Positions 1 to 6,742 of a stretch of 11,630 bases of DNA are shown here, one piece after another (the stretch's first letter is position 1; the number at the start of each line of letters is the position of its first letter). The notes below the pieces were generated by a model. The model was not told where the DNA came from, did no database searches, and saw only the letters and a program-made list of their open reading frames with translations. The translations under genes and the position numbers were made by a program. Source of the DNA: CAXDOZ01 sp963991145 (GTDB taxonomy: Bacteria; Bacteroidota; Bacteroidia; Chitinophagales; JABDMM01); contig CAXDOZ010000075.1 of assembly GCA_963991145.1 (NCBI GenBank), forward strand, positions 1 through 11,630, given 5' to 3'.

Positions 1-1
1 C

Positions 2-2206
2 TATACCCATTTGTCAGATTATGTATGGAGTAATGAGAAGAAAAAGGTCATTCAAACAAAACCTAAACCCATTTTAATCTTTCCAAGATACCACCAGTTA
101 GATGTTATTCGTAAATTAAAATCACAAGTACTTTTAGATGGTGTAGGTACAAACTACCTTGTTCAACACACAACAGGTTCAGGTAAATCTTACTCCATTG
201 GTTGGTTATCCTTTATGTTAACCAATCTTTTCAAAGATGACGGGAAACAACGAGTATTTGATTCGATAATAATAATAACCGATAGAAAGGTTTTAGATAA
301 ACAATTACAGGATACGGTAAAGAGTTTAGAGAAGGTACAAGGTGTAGTTCAACAAATAGATAAAAACTCCGAACAACTTCGAAAATCATTATCTACAGGA
401 AAGAACATAATTGTAACGACTATTCAAAAGTTCTCAGTTGTTGTTAACCGTATGAGAGAACTCAATGGAAGAACATTTGGAGTAATAATAGATGAGGTAC
501 ATTCTTCACAAGGTGGTAAAGGAACAAAGAACTTAAATCAAACACTCTCACTCAACGAAATTGAGGTAACCGATGATGTGGTGAATGAAGAAACCCTTAA
601 GATTCTGAAAGAGATGAAATCTCGACAGAAACAAAACCACATTTCATTCTTTGGATTTACAGGAACTCCCAAACCTCAAACGGTTGAAATTTTTGGTACT
701 GTTCAATCGGATGGAAAGAAAAAACCTTTCCATACCTACACCATGAAACAATCCATTGGTGAAGGGTTTACTTTAGATGTTCTTAAATCATATACACCAG
801 TAAAAAGGTGGTTTAAACTTAAAGGGAAGGGTAACGATGTTGAATTACCTGAGAGTAGAGGAAAGAAAGAGTTGATTAAGTGGGTTGATTCTAATCCTGA
901 AACCATTTCACGTAAAGTAGATGTAATCATACAACACTTACTATCTACAACATTAAAATCAATCGAAGGAAGAGGAAAAGGGATGGTCATTGTTCGTTCA
1001 ATTGAAGATACGGTGAAGTACTTCTTTGAGATGAATAAACAACTAAAAGAAAGAGGATTAGAAAATAAAATAAAATGTGTTGTTGGATTTAGTGGTGAGG
1101 TGAACTATAATGGTGAAAAACTTACCGAAGAATCATTGAATTCTGATAATGGTTTTGATTCCAAGGATATTCCTACAGGGTTCAAAAATCCTTTGTACAG
1201 AGTACTTATTGTCTGTAATAAATTCCAAACAGGTTTCGATGAACCATTACTACATTCCATGTTCGTAGATAAACCATTGAGTGGGGTTCAATGTGTTCAA
1301 ACCCTTTCTCGTTTGAATCGAAAAACAAGAGGTAAGAAAGATACATTCGTTTTGGATTTTGTGAATAGTGTAGAACGTATTCAAGAATCCTTTCAAACGT
1401 TTTATCAAACAACTATTCTTTCAGAAGATACCGACCCTAATTTGGTTTATGACATCTTAGATAAGATTCGAAACTATGGTCTTTTTACTCCAAATGAAAT
1501 TGATGAGTGGAATGGAATATTCTTCTCAAAGAATAGAGAAGATTCAATGTTACAACCTATCCTAAACTCAGTTTTAAGTAGATGGAGAGAGTTGTCTGAT
1601 GAAGATAGAGATTTATCAAGAACTCAGTTTACTAACTATTGTAAGGTGTATGGTTATGTTTCAATGATACATCAATTCGATAATGTTGAGTTAGAAAAAC
1701 ACTACCTCTTCTTTGAATACCTGAGAAAGAAGTTTCCTGTTGATGGATTAACAAGAATTGATGTTTCTGATTTGGTTGATTTAGAATCACTGAATTTGGA
1801 TGTAAAAGGTAAATACAACATTTCTTTAGAGGAGGAGGATACAGAGTTTTCACCTAATAAATACGGGGATGGAGTTGTAAAGGAAGAGGAAGAATTTGAT
1901 TTACTTTCTGAAATTATAAACGAGATAAATGAATTCTATGGGAAACTTCCAGAAGGAACAGAAGAGAGTTCTAAAAAACTCATCAACGATATTTTGGTAG
2001 ATGATGAGTTTCAGAAAGTGATAACTTCTGACAACACCGACTCAAACAAAAGAGATAAAATAAGGGAGATATATGAGGATAAGAACATCCGAACCTTGGA
2101 TAAGAGTACACAGTTGTACGACTTTTTTGAGAAGAAAGAGTTCAAAGAAAAACTCATAAGATTATTTATTTCACAACCCCATCTTTTGAATCAAATGAGA
2201 TTATAA
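2..2206 (+). CDS. hsdR: Type I restriction enzyme R subunit (HsdR), 5'-truncated by window edge
   Basis: This is the ATP-dependent translocase and cleavage subunit of a type I restriction-modification complex, which works with HsdM and HsdS. The reading frame is open at the left edge, so the true start and the N-terminal nuclease domain (roughly 250-300 residues in this family) lie outside the window. Counting from the TTG codon at 11, the superfamily 2 helicase motifs appear in order: a Q-like RYHQLDVIRKL (26-36), Walker A TTGSGKS (54-60), a DEVH box in place of the usual DEAH (161-164), FTGTP (216-220), QTGFDEP (406-412) and QTLSRLNR (430-437). The remaining ~290 residues match the helical C-terminal part of HsdR in position and acidic, helix-rich character. 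Its TAA stop shares one base with the ATG of the next gene, implying translational coupling. The hsdM and hsdS partners are expected to the left but are not seen. Family assignment is very secure. Confidence 0.95.
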   Translation, partial: YTHLSDYVWSNEKKKVIQTKPKPILIFPRYHQLDVIRKLKSQVLLDGVGTNYLVQHTTGSGKSYSIGWLSFMLTNLFKDDGKQRVFDSIIIITDRKVLDKQLQDTVKSLEKVQGVVQQIDKNSEQLRKSLSTGKNIIVTTIQKFSVVVNRMRELNGRTFGVIIDEVHSSQGGKGTKNLNQTLSLNEIEVTDDVVNEETLKILKEMKSRQKQNHISFFGFTGTPKPQTVEIFGTVQSDGKKKPFHTYTMKQSIGEGFTLDVLKSYTPVKRWFKLKGKGNDVELPESRGKKELIKWVDSNPETISRKVDVIIQHLLSTTLKSIEGRGKGMVIVRSIEDTVKYFFEMNKQLKERGLENKIKCVVGFSGEVNYNGEKLTEESLNSDNGFDSKDIPTGFKNPLYRVLIVCNKFQTGFDEPLLHSMFVDKPLSGVQCVQTLSRLNRKTRGKKDTFVLDFVNSVERIQESFQTFYQTTILSEDTDPNLVYDILDKIRNYGLFTPNEIDEWNGIFFSKNREDSMLQPILNSVLSRWRELSDEDRDLSRTQFTNYCKVYGYVSMIHQFDNVELEKHYLFFEYLRKKFPVDGLTRIDVSDLVDLESLNLDVKGKYNISLEEEDTEFSPNKYGDGVVKEEEEFDLLSEIINEINEFYGKLPEGTEESSKKLINDILVDDEFQKVITSDNTDSNKRDKIREIYEDKNIRTLDKSTQLYDFFEKKEFKEKLIRLFISQPHLLNQMRL

Positions 2207-3165
2207 TGAAACTATTCAGATTAAATAAATCTAACCTCAACGAGGTAGAACAGATTCCATTTAAATTAGAGAAGGATATCCAATCGTTGGTAGAGGGTAA
2301 TGTTGAATCGATATTCAATCTGAAATTCATCCAAACAGAATTATCAGTAGATAAGTACCGAATCGATTCCCTTTGTTTCGATGAAGAGAATAACTCCTTT
2401 GTAATTATCGAGTACAAAAAGGGAAGTAGTTATTCAGTTATTGACCAGGGATATACCTATCTACAACTCCTACTCAATAACAAATCTGATTTCTTATTGG
2501 TACTATCTCAACACTTCAATAAGGTTCTAAGAATGGAAGATGTTGATTGGTCTCAATCACGAATCATTTTTGTTTCTCCATCATTCAACTCTTATCAGAA
2601 GGATAGTGTAAACTTCAAAGACTTACCATTTGAGTTATGGGAAATCAAACGGTATTCGAATGATACCGTAGTTCTGAATCAACATCGTTCAAACTCAAAA
2701 GAGAGTATTGAAACTCTGAATCCGAACACAACTGATTCAATGATTTCTAGGGTTACCAAAGAGGTTAAGGTTTATACCATAGAACAACACCTTTCTAAAA
2801 CCACAAAAAAGGTGGTAGAGAAATGGAATGACCTTCATCAAAGGTTGGTAGAATTGGATGACATCGAGATTATACCTAAGAGTCAATACATTAGTTTGAT
2901 GTATAATGGTAAGACTGTATGTTACCTTAACTTCATGAAGAAAGGAATTCGAATCGATGTATTAAGAGGTAACGTTAATCCTGATGGTTCTAAATCAAAG
3001 AATTATTTTGATATTGATGACCCAAAAGGTATTTCTTCTGAAGGTAGTTGGGAATGGAAATCTGGAACCAAAGGAACTCTTTATAGAATATATTTTGATG
3101 AGAAATCCGATATTGATTACACGATGTTCCTAATCAATCAGAAATATAAAAACGTATCTGGTTAA
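2206..3165 (+). CDS. PD-(D/E)xK-like nuclease-fold protein with DUF5655-like C-terminus, linked to type I RM
   Basis: This 319-residue protein is coupled to hsdR through a TAATG stop-start overlap. The N-terminal ~150 residues resemble the DUF91/NucS-like restriction-endonuclease fold: D54 in YRID, then a hydrophobic strand ending in IIEYKKG, where E69 and K71 form an ExK pair typical of PD-(D/E)xK enzymes. This is followed by VIDQGYTYLQLLLNN and the conserved-looking DWSQSRIIFVSPSF. The C-terminal ~110 residues (from about 205, VEKWNDLHQRL) resemble DUF5655, a domain of unknown function often found in such proteins. No signal peptide or membrane segment is visible, so it should be cytoplasmic. 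The position suggests an accessory nuclease or DNA-binding component of the restriction system; that role is inferred from linkage. It could equally be an independent defence protein. The family is fairly sure, the function unknown. Confidence 0.8.
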   Translation: MKLFRLNKSNLNEVEQIPFKLEKDIQSLVEGNVESIFNLKFIQTELSVDKYRIDSLCFDEENNSFVIIEYKKGSSYSVIDQGYTYLQLLLNNKSDFLLVLSQHFNKVLRMEDVDWSQSRIIFVSPSFNSYQKDSVNFKDLPFELWEIKRYSNDTVVLNQHRSNSKESIETLNPNTTDSMISRVTKEVKVYTIEQHLSKTTKKVVEKWNDLHQRLVELDDIEIIPKSQYISLMYNGKTVCYLNFMKKGIRIDVLRGNVNPDGSKSKNYFDIDDPKGISSEGSWEWKSGTKGTLYRIYFDEKSDIDYTMFLINQKYKNVSG

Positions 3166-3662
3166 CCCACCATCCTCTTCAACACCCCATTCAAACCATC
3201 CATACTCTTTGTATTCATCTTCAACCTACTTAAGAGTTTCTTAAAGGGTGATATCAACTTCCTCAACATTGATTTTATGGATATCTCATCCATTCTCTGA
3301 ACACCAATGGTAGATACCACTCTACTTACCGTTTTAGTAGATTGTAGGATATCTTCCAACACCTTTTTGGTTTGTTGATTCACTTTGGTAAGGGATTTTT
3401 CAAAACTCTCTTTGTATTTGAAGTTATCTCTATTGTACCCCATTCTTTTCAGAGTTACTAAGTATCTATTTGTTTGAATGGATTTCTGATTCTGAACATT
3501 GAGTTGTTCTAAGATGGGTCGTAAATCATCTTCAATCTCTTTGTATCGGTTTGAAAGTTCACTCAATTCCATCTTTACTTTATCAATCTTATCTGAGAGA
3601 ATTCCAAACTCATCAATCTTTGATTCTACATCATTTTCAAATCTGAATTCATTTAATCTCAT
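3162..3662 (-). CDS. Unknown coiled-coil protein of accessory element, 166 aa
   Basis: I do not recognise this family. The 166-residue product is lysine-rich, lacks a signal peptide and membrane helices, and has heptad-like patterning over about residues 10-60 (VESKIDEFGILSDKIDKVK and the following stretch) and again over about 85-110, so it is probably a helical coiled-coil protein. The C-terminal 40 residues are basic (repeated KK, RK and KR), which would suit nucleic-acid or protein binding. Its ATG directly follows the TAA of the upstream HTH gene (TAAATG, zero spacing), so it is the last gene of a three-gene operon. The stop overlaps the stop of the DUF5655-like gene on the other strand in a shared TTAA. 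Operon position suggests a helper or mobilisation-type function, but nothing in the sequence proves that. Confidence 0.7.
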   Translation of the reverse strand: MRLNEFRFENDVESKIDEFGILSDKIDKVKMELSELSNRYKEIEDDLRPILEQLNVQNQKSIQTNRYLVTLKRMGYNRDNFKYKESFEKSLTKVNQQTKKVLEDILQSTKTVSRVVSTIGVQRMDEISIKSMLRKLISPFKKLLSRLKMNTKSMDGLNGVLKRMVG

Positions 3663-3908
3663 TTATTTACTCCATATGTTCTTCCATTGGAATTCGTTCT
3701 CAGATTGTGATTCCTGAATACTCTCCTGAGGTTTGTTTATCATCTTAGTATTCAGATATCTATTCAAGTCTGATAACCTCATATACCTCTTATTCTGAGT
3801 TATCTTAATGATGGGTAGGTTTTCTTCCGTTACCAATTTCTCAAAGTGTCTTCTACTGATGTTGAGGTAATCCATCACTTCATATTTAGTGAGTAGTTTG
3901 TCTTCCAT
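3663..3908 (-). CDS. Excisionase/MerR-type helix-turn-helix protein, 81 aa
   Basis: This is a small DNA-binding protein. Residues 5-55 fit the winged helix-turn-helix pattern of excisionase-like proteins (HTH_17): LTKYEVMDYLNISRRHFEKL as helix-turn-helix, NLPIIKITQNKRYMRLSDL as the wing, then a terminal helix NRYLNTK. The C-terminal ~25 residues are polar and probably disordered. Proteins of this size and type act as recombination directionality factors, or regulate replication and transfer in Bacteroidota mobile elements. Translation should be strong, because an AAGGAG sequence lies four bases before the ATG. The first 23 nt of the gene overlap the end of the upstream 90-aa gene, and its TAA abuts the ATG of the downstream coiled-coil gene. 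The HTH call is good; excisionase versus regulator cannot be decided here. Confidence 0.8.
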   Translation of the reverse strand: MEDKLLTKYEVMDYLNISRRHFEKLVTEENLPIIKITQNKRYMRLSDLNRYLNTKMINKPQESIQESQSENEFQWKNIWSK

Positions 3909-4158
3909 AGTACTCCTTCACTTTTCTTTCAAACTCTTTTTGTTTTTCAATGGGTAACATCCCAATACCTTTCTCTAAGGTTCTTTTTCCATTGAAGATG
4001 ATTGAATCTCTGTATTTCTCATAGGTTATGAATAGGTTGATTAGAGATTTAGTGGTATCAGGTATTTTATCGGGTGGTAGATGGTATCCAACCTCTTCTG
4101 TGAACTCTTTGAGTTTATCCATTAGTTCGTTGTGTAATTCATTTGGTGTTTGTTTCAT
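3886..4158 (-). CDS. Small hypothetical protein, 90 aa, first gene of accessory operon
   Basis: I do not recognise this family. The 90-residue product is charged and predicted mostly helical: an amphipathic N-terminal helix (NELHNELMDKLKEFTEEVGY), a PPDKIPD turn, a hydrophobic helix around KSLINLFITYEKYRDSI, and a basic C-terminal helix (EKQKEFERKVKEYYG). There is no signal peptide or membrane segment. The start is supported by a textbook Shine-Dalgarno (AAAAAGGAG) seven bases before the ATG. The gene overlaps the following excisionase-like gene by 23 nt, so the two are almost certainly co-transcribed and co-translated. The non-coding stretch in front of it probably carries its promoter, though I cannot define one with confidence. 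A role in maintenance or control of the mobile element is a guess from context. Confidence 0.7.
   Translation of the reverse strand: MKQTPNELHNELMDKLKEFTEEVGYHLPPDKIPDTTKSLINLFITYEKYRDSIIFNGKRTLEKGIGMLPIEKQKEFERKVKEYYGRQTTH
3913..3918 (-). promoter_or_regulatory. Shine-Dalgarno site of the HTH gene
   Basis: AAGGAG on the minus strand, four bases before the ATG at 3908. It fixes the start of the 81-aa HTH protein and lies inside the coding end of the 90-aa gene. Such strong sites are absent before the core genes in this window. Confidence 0.65.
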
Positions 4159-4165
4159 TGTTGTT

Positions 4166-4175
4166 CTCCTTTTTA
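4166..4175 (-). promoter_or_regulatory. Shine-Dalgarno site of the 90-aa gene
   Basis: AAAAAGGAG-type purine run on the minus strand, ending seven bases before the ATG at 4158. It is the best ribosome binding site in the window and confirms the first gene of the accessory operon. Confidence 0.7.
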
Positions 4176-4195
4176 CTTATCACTTAGATATAATC

Positions 4196-4277
4196 TATCC
4201 TATCAGTGTCGTAATACTCACAATGAATTCAATGTGGAATCCTATTCCTAAATCCATTATAGACGACTGATAGGATA
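4196..4277. repeat. 12-bp perfect inverted repeat with 58-bp centre
   Basis: The left arm TATCCTATCAGT (4196-4207) is the exact reverse complement of the right arm ACTGATAGGATA (4266-4277). The arms lie 38 and 108 bp upstream of the accessory operon start, which suits a looping operator or a recombinase/replication protein binding pair. The large loop makes a simple terminator unlikely. Confidence 0.6.
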
Positions 4278-4378
4278 ACTCATCACTTGAGTACTCACTA
4301 TCACAACCCCATTATCGTTCAGTTCCCCTCCACCGGGTATCACTCCGAGTATATTACAATACTGTCGGTTGTTGACTA

Positions 4379-4401
4379 TAACACCTTTCTGAAGGGTGTT
4401 A
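4379..4401. repeat. 10-bp stem hairpin, no U tract
   Basis: TAACACCTTT (4379-4388) pairs with AAGGGTGTTA (4392-4401) around a CTG loop, with one G-T pair. No T-run follows on either strand, so it is not a standard intrinsic terminator. It could be a structured origin, an attachment site element or the stem of a short RNA. Confidence 0.5.
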
Positions 4402-4516
4402 ACTATCAATAAGTATGGGAGTAAATCTTAAAACGATAGAAAATCACAGAATTTCTCAAATTATTTTCTGAGAGATGTTCAATCGGGTAAAAAGGGATTG
4501 AATGTGGTTAGAGTTT

Positions 4517-4867
4517 TTAGGTAAATCTCTTCTCATAGGGACTACGACGTATCCTACCTAAAATTGGGTGTATTATCAATTCAATAGTAACAGGAGATAC
4601 CTCAACTATATCTTCACGATTCATTCTTTCTTCCCGAATCAACCCCTTTTTGTACATAGAATGTACTTTGGAGTTTGTGAATGAAGTACCACGAGGTGTT
4701 TTTAACCCCTCATCATTGAAGATTTTTGAAATACGACGATAACCAATAGGGGTTACAGAATTCTCAATAAAACCTTTTATTCTGTCGTATAAATACTGTT
4801 GGTAATCCGAATAATTGGATTCCCAAAGTTTTGTAGAAGTTATTGATACAGAGAAATATACTATTAT
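4517..4867 (-). pseudogene. 5'-truncated recombinase-like HTH protein remnant
   Basis: Translating the minus strand gives an uninterrupted frame of about 116 codons ending at TAA (4517-4519), with no ATG until an internal one at 4657. Readable landmarks are SITSTKLWESNYSDYQQYLY, then TPIGYRRISKIFNDEGLKTP, RGTSFTNSKVHSMYKKGLI and REERMN. The GYRRISKIFN..G.KTPRG...NSKV...K pattern matches the DNA-binding part of the Recombinase (PF07508-like) domain as found in small Bacteroidota mobile-element proteins. Those proteins carry an extra beta-rich N-terminal portion that is missing here. The frame runs on towards the glmS 3' end without a usable start, so the gene looks cut at the island border. 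An intact gene using a rare ATA start (4862-4867) is possible but less likely. Confidence 0.6.
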
Positions 4868-4899
4868 GAGTCCGGAGTTACATTTCTTATCCCATAACC

Positions 4900-4935
4900 T
4901 TACTCCACTGTTACCGACTTCGCCAGATTTCTTGG
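4900..4935 (-). other. Possible attTn7-like target segment at glmS 3' end
   Basis: The last codons of glmS encode PRNLAKSVTVE, the peptide whose coding DNA is the TnsD-binding part of attTn7 in many bacteria. Tn7 inserts about 25 bp beyond the stop codon, which here falls near 4875, very close to where the recombinase remnant and the AT-rich accessory DNA begin. No clear Tn7-type end or tns gene is visible, so only the target side is supported. Confidence 0.3.
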
Positions 4936-6741
4936 CTGATCTACATTACATCCTCTAAGGAGAGCAATGTGGTAAGAGAGTAGTTGAAGTGGGATCGTAG
5001 AGATCAATGGAGTTAATGGCTCTTCCGTTTCCGGGATCTCTATAGTGAAGTCTGCCATTGCCTTAATGGTCGTTTCTCCCTGAGGAACGATAGCGATTAC
5101 TCTACCTTTTCTTGCAATTACTTCCTGAATATTGCTAACCACTTTCTCGTAAGCGCTCTTGTTTGTGGCAAGAACTACAACCGGCATTTCCTCATCGATC
5201 AAGGCGATCGGTCCGTGCTTCATCTCAGCCGCCGGATAACCTTCAGCATGGATATAAGAGATCTCTTTAAGCTTCAATGCTCCTTCAAGAGCCACAGGGA
5301 AATTGTAACCACGTCCGAGGTAAAGGAAGTTCTTTACATCCTTGAACTCATTGGAAATATATTTCACTTGCTCATGGCAGCTTTCCAATAAGCTTTCAAT
5401 CTGGGCAGGAACTCTGTGAAGAGCTGAACTTAATTGCTGGAAGTAAGAACTGGTAATTGTTCCTCTCTCTTTTGCAATCATCATTGCCATGAGAGATAAT
5501 GCAGTTACCTGAGCAGTAAAGGCTTTTGTAGACGCTACTCCGATCTCAGGACCGGCATGAGTATAGATTCCGGCATGTGTAACACGAGGAATTGATGATC
5601 CAACCACATTACAGATTCCAAGGATAGTTGCTCCCTTTGCTTTTGCAAGCTCAATTGCAGCAAGTGTATCAGCAGTTTCTCCTGATTGTGAGATCGCTAA
5701 AACGATATCTTTCTCAGAAATGATCGGATTCCTATATCTGAACTCAGATGCGTATTCTACTTCAACCGGAATTCTGGCCAGGTCTTCAAATAAGTACTCA
5801 CCAACTAAGCCGGCGTGCCAGCTCGTTCCGCAAGCAACAATAATGATCCTTTCTGCACTTATCAGCTTCTGCTTATAATCTTTAATTCCGCCGAGTGAGA
5901 CTTCGCCGCCGCTGGGACTTAATCGACCTCTCATTGAATCGAGGATCGAAGTGGGCTGCTCAAAGATCTCTTTCAGCATGAAATGCTCGTAGCCACCTTT
6001 CTCGATCATTTCGAGTTGCATCTCAAGTTGCTGGATGTATGGGGTAACCTCTTCGTTTGCTACAGTTTTGATTCTTAGCTCGCCATTTCTGTGCATTACC
6101 GCGATCTCTTCATCCTGCAGATAAACTACATTCTTAGTATGCTCAATAATTGGAGTGGCGTCAGAACCAACGAAGAATTCATCTTTTCCTATTCCAATAG
6201 CTAATGGAGATCCTTTTCTTGCTCCAATGATCACGTCCGGATCTTCTTCTGAAACGATCAGAATAGCATAGGCTCCTTTTACTTCTCTTAAGGCGATTCT
6301 GACAGCTTCAACCAGGTCAAGACCTTCATTCTGTCTGATATCTTCAATCAAATGAATTAGAACCTCGGTATCTGTATCCGACTCAAAAACATGACCTCTG
6401 TTTTGAAGCTCGATCTTTAGAGGCGCATAGTTCTCAATGATTCCATTGTGGATGATTGCAAGGTCCCTCTTCTGAGAAAAGTGAGGATGGGCATTTCGAT
6501 CATTGGCTTCTCCATGAGTAGCCCATCTGGTATGACCAATTCCAGTGGTAGCATTAACTTGCTCACCATTTACAAAGTCAACTAGGTCCTGAACTTTACC
6601 TGCCTTTTTGTAAACCTTAATCTCCCCGTTTAAAAGAGCAACGCCGGCTGAATCGTAACCTCGATATTCGAGTCTTTTCAGGCCGTTGATCAATATCGGA
6701 TAAGCTTCTTTATTACCGATATATCCAACAATTCCACACAT
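4900..6741 (-). CDS. glmS: Glutamine--fructose-6-phosphate aminotransferase (isomerizing)
   Basis: GlmS makes glucosamine 6-phosphate from fructose 6-phosphate and glutamine in the cytoplasm, the first step to UDP-GlcNAc for peptidoglycan and lipid A. The 613-residue length is normal. The start is certain: MCGIVGYIG exposes the catalytic Cys2 of the class II glutaminase after Met removal. The glutaminase domain (about 1-225) shows RGYDSAG, HTRWATHG (70-77), HNGIIEN (98-104) and SDTDTE. Two sugar isomerase (SIS) domains follow: ACGTSWHAG (303-311), SQSGETADT (351-359), GPEIGVASTKAF (397-408), then EGALKLKEISYIHAEGY (486-502) and EMKHGPIALI (506-515). The protein ends in PRNLAKSVTVE, identical to the E. 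coli end where Tn7 TnsD binds. The ATG lies one base after the stop of the DUF4270 gene, so it is the last gene of that operon. No intrinsic terminator follows. Confidence 0.99.
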   Translation of the reverse strand: MCGIVGYIGNKEAYPILINGLKRLEYRGYDSAGVALLNGEIKVYKKAGKVQDLVDFVNGEQVNATTGIGHTRWATHGEANDRNAHPHFSQKRDLAIIHNGIIENYAPLKIELQNRGHVFESDTDTEVLIHLIEDIRQNEGLDLVEAVRIALREVKGAYAILIVSEEDPDVIIGARKGSPLAIGIGKDEFFVGSDATPIIEHTKNVVYLQDEEIAVMHRNGELRIKTVANEEVTPYIQQLEMQLEMIEKGGYEHFMLKEIFEQPTSILDSMRGRLSPSGGEVSLGGIKDYKQKLISAERIIIVACGTSWHAGLVGEYLFEDLARIPVEVEYASEFRYRNPIISEKDIVLAISQSGETADTLAAIELAKAKGATILGICNVVGSSIPRVTHAGIYTHAGPEIGVASTKAFTAQVTALSLMAMMIAKERGTITSSYFQQLSSALHRVPAQIESLLESCHEQVKYISNEFKDVKNFLYLGRGYNFPVALEGALKLKEISYIHAEGYPAAEMKHGPIALIDEEMPVVVLATNKSAYEKVVSNIQEVIARKGRVIAIVPQGETTIKAMADFTIEIPETEEPLTPLISTIPLQLLSYHIALLRGCNVDQPRNLAKSVTVE

Positions 6742-6742
6742 A

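Larger units (their letters stand above)
4159..4516. other. Non-coding region with inverted repeats between accessory operon and recombinase remnant
   Basis: No credible coding sequence was found here on either strand. Near the left end is the ribosome binding site of the minus-strand operon. The rest holds a 12-bp inverted repeat (4196-4207 with 4266-4277), a perfect 10-bp palindrome TGAGTACTCA (4288-4297), a small stem AGTAT/ATACT (4348-4352 with 4359-4363) and a 10-bp hairpin (4379-4401). Short motifs such as ACTCAC recur. This density of symmetry suggests an operator, a replication or transfer origin, or a recombination site of the mobile element. I cannot tell which. No tRNA or recognised riboswitch was seen. 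Confidence 0.5.

Noticed and set aside
1632..1853. 73-codon open frame antisense to hsdR
   Set aside because: It is a shadow of the HsdR reading frame with no recognisable protein features.
4189..4194. TATAAT on the + strand as a sigma-70 -10 box
   Set aside because: No -35 partner is present at 16-18 bp and no + strand gene lies downstream; Bacteroidota use a different box.
4028..4270. 80-codon open frame on the + strand crossing the start of the 90-aa gene
   Set aside because: It is mostly antisense to the 90-aa gene, which has a strong ribosome binding site, and its own start has no support.
4379..4401. Hairpin as an intrinsic terminator
   Set aside because: The stem is good, but no T-run follows on either strand, so it is kept only as a structural repeat.
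4870..4885. Tn7-type element end next to glmS
   Set aside because: Only a bare TGT and a short TCCGGA palindrome are present; no repeated transposase binding sites or tns genes are visible in the window.
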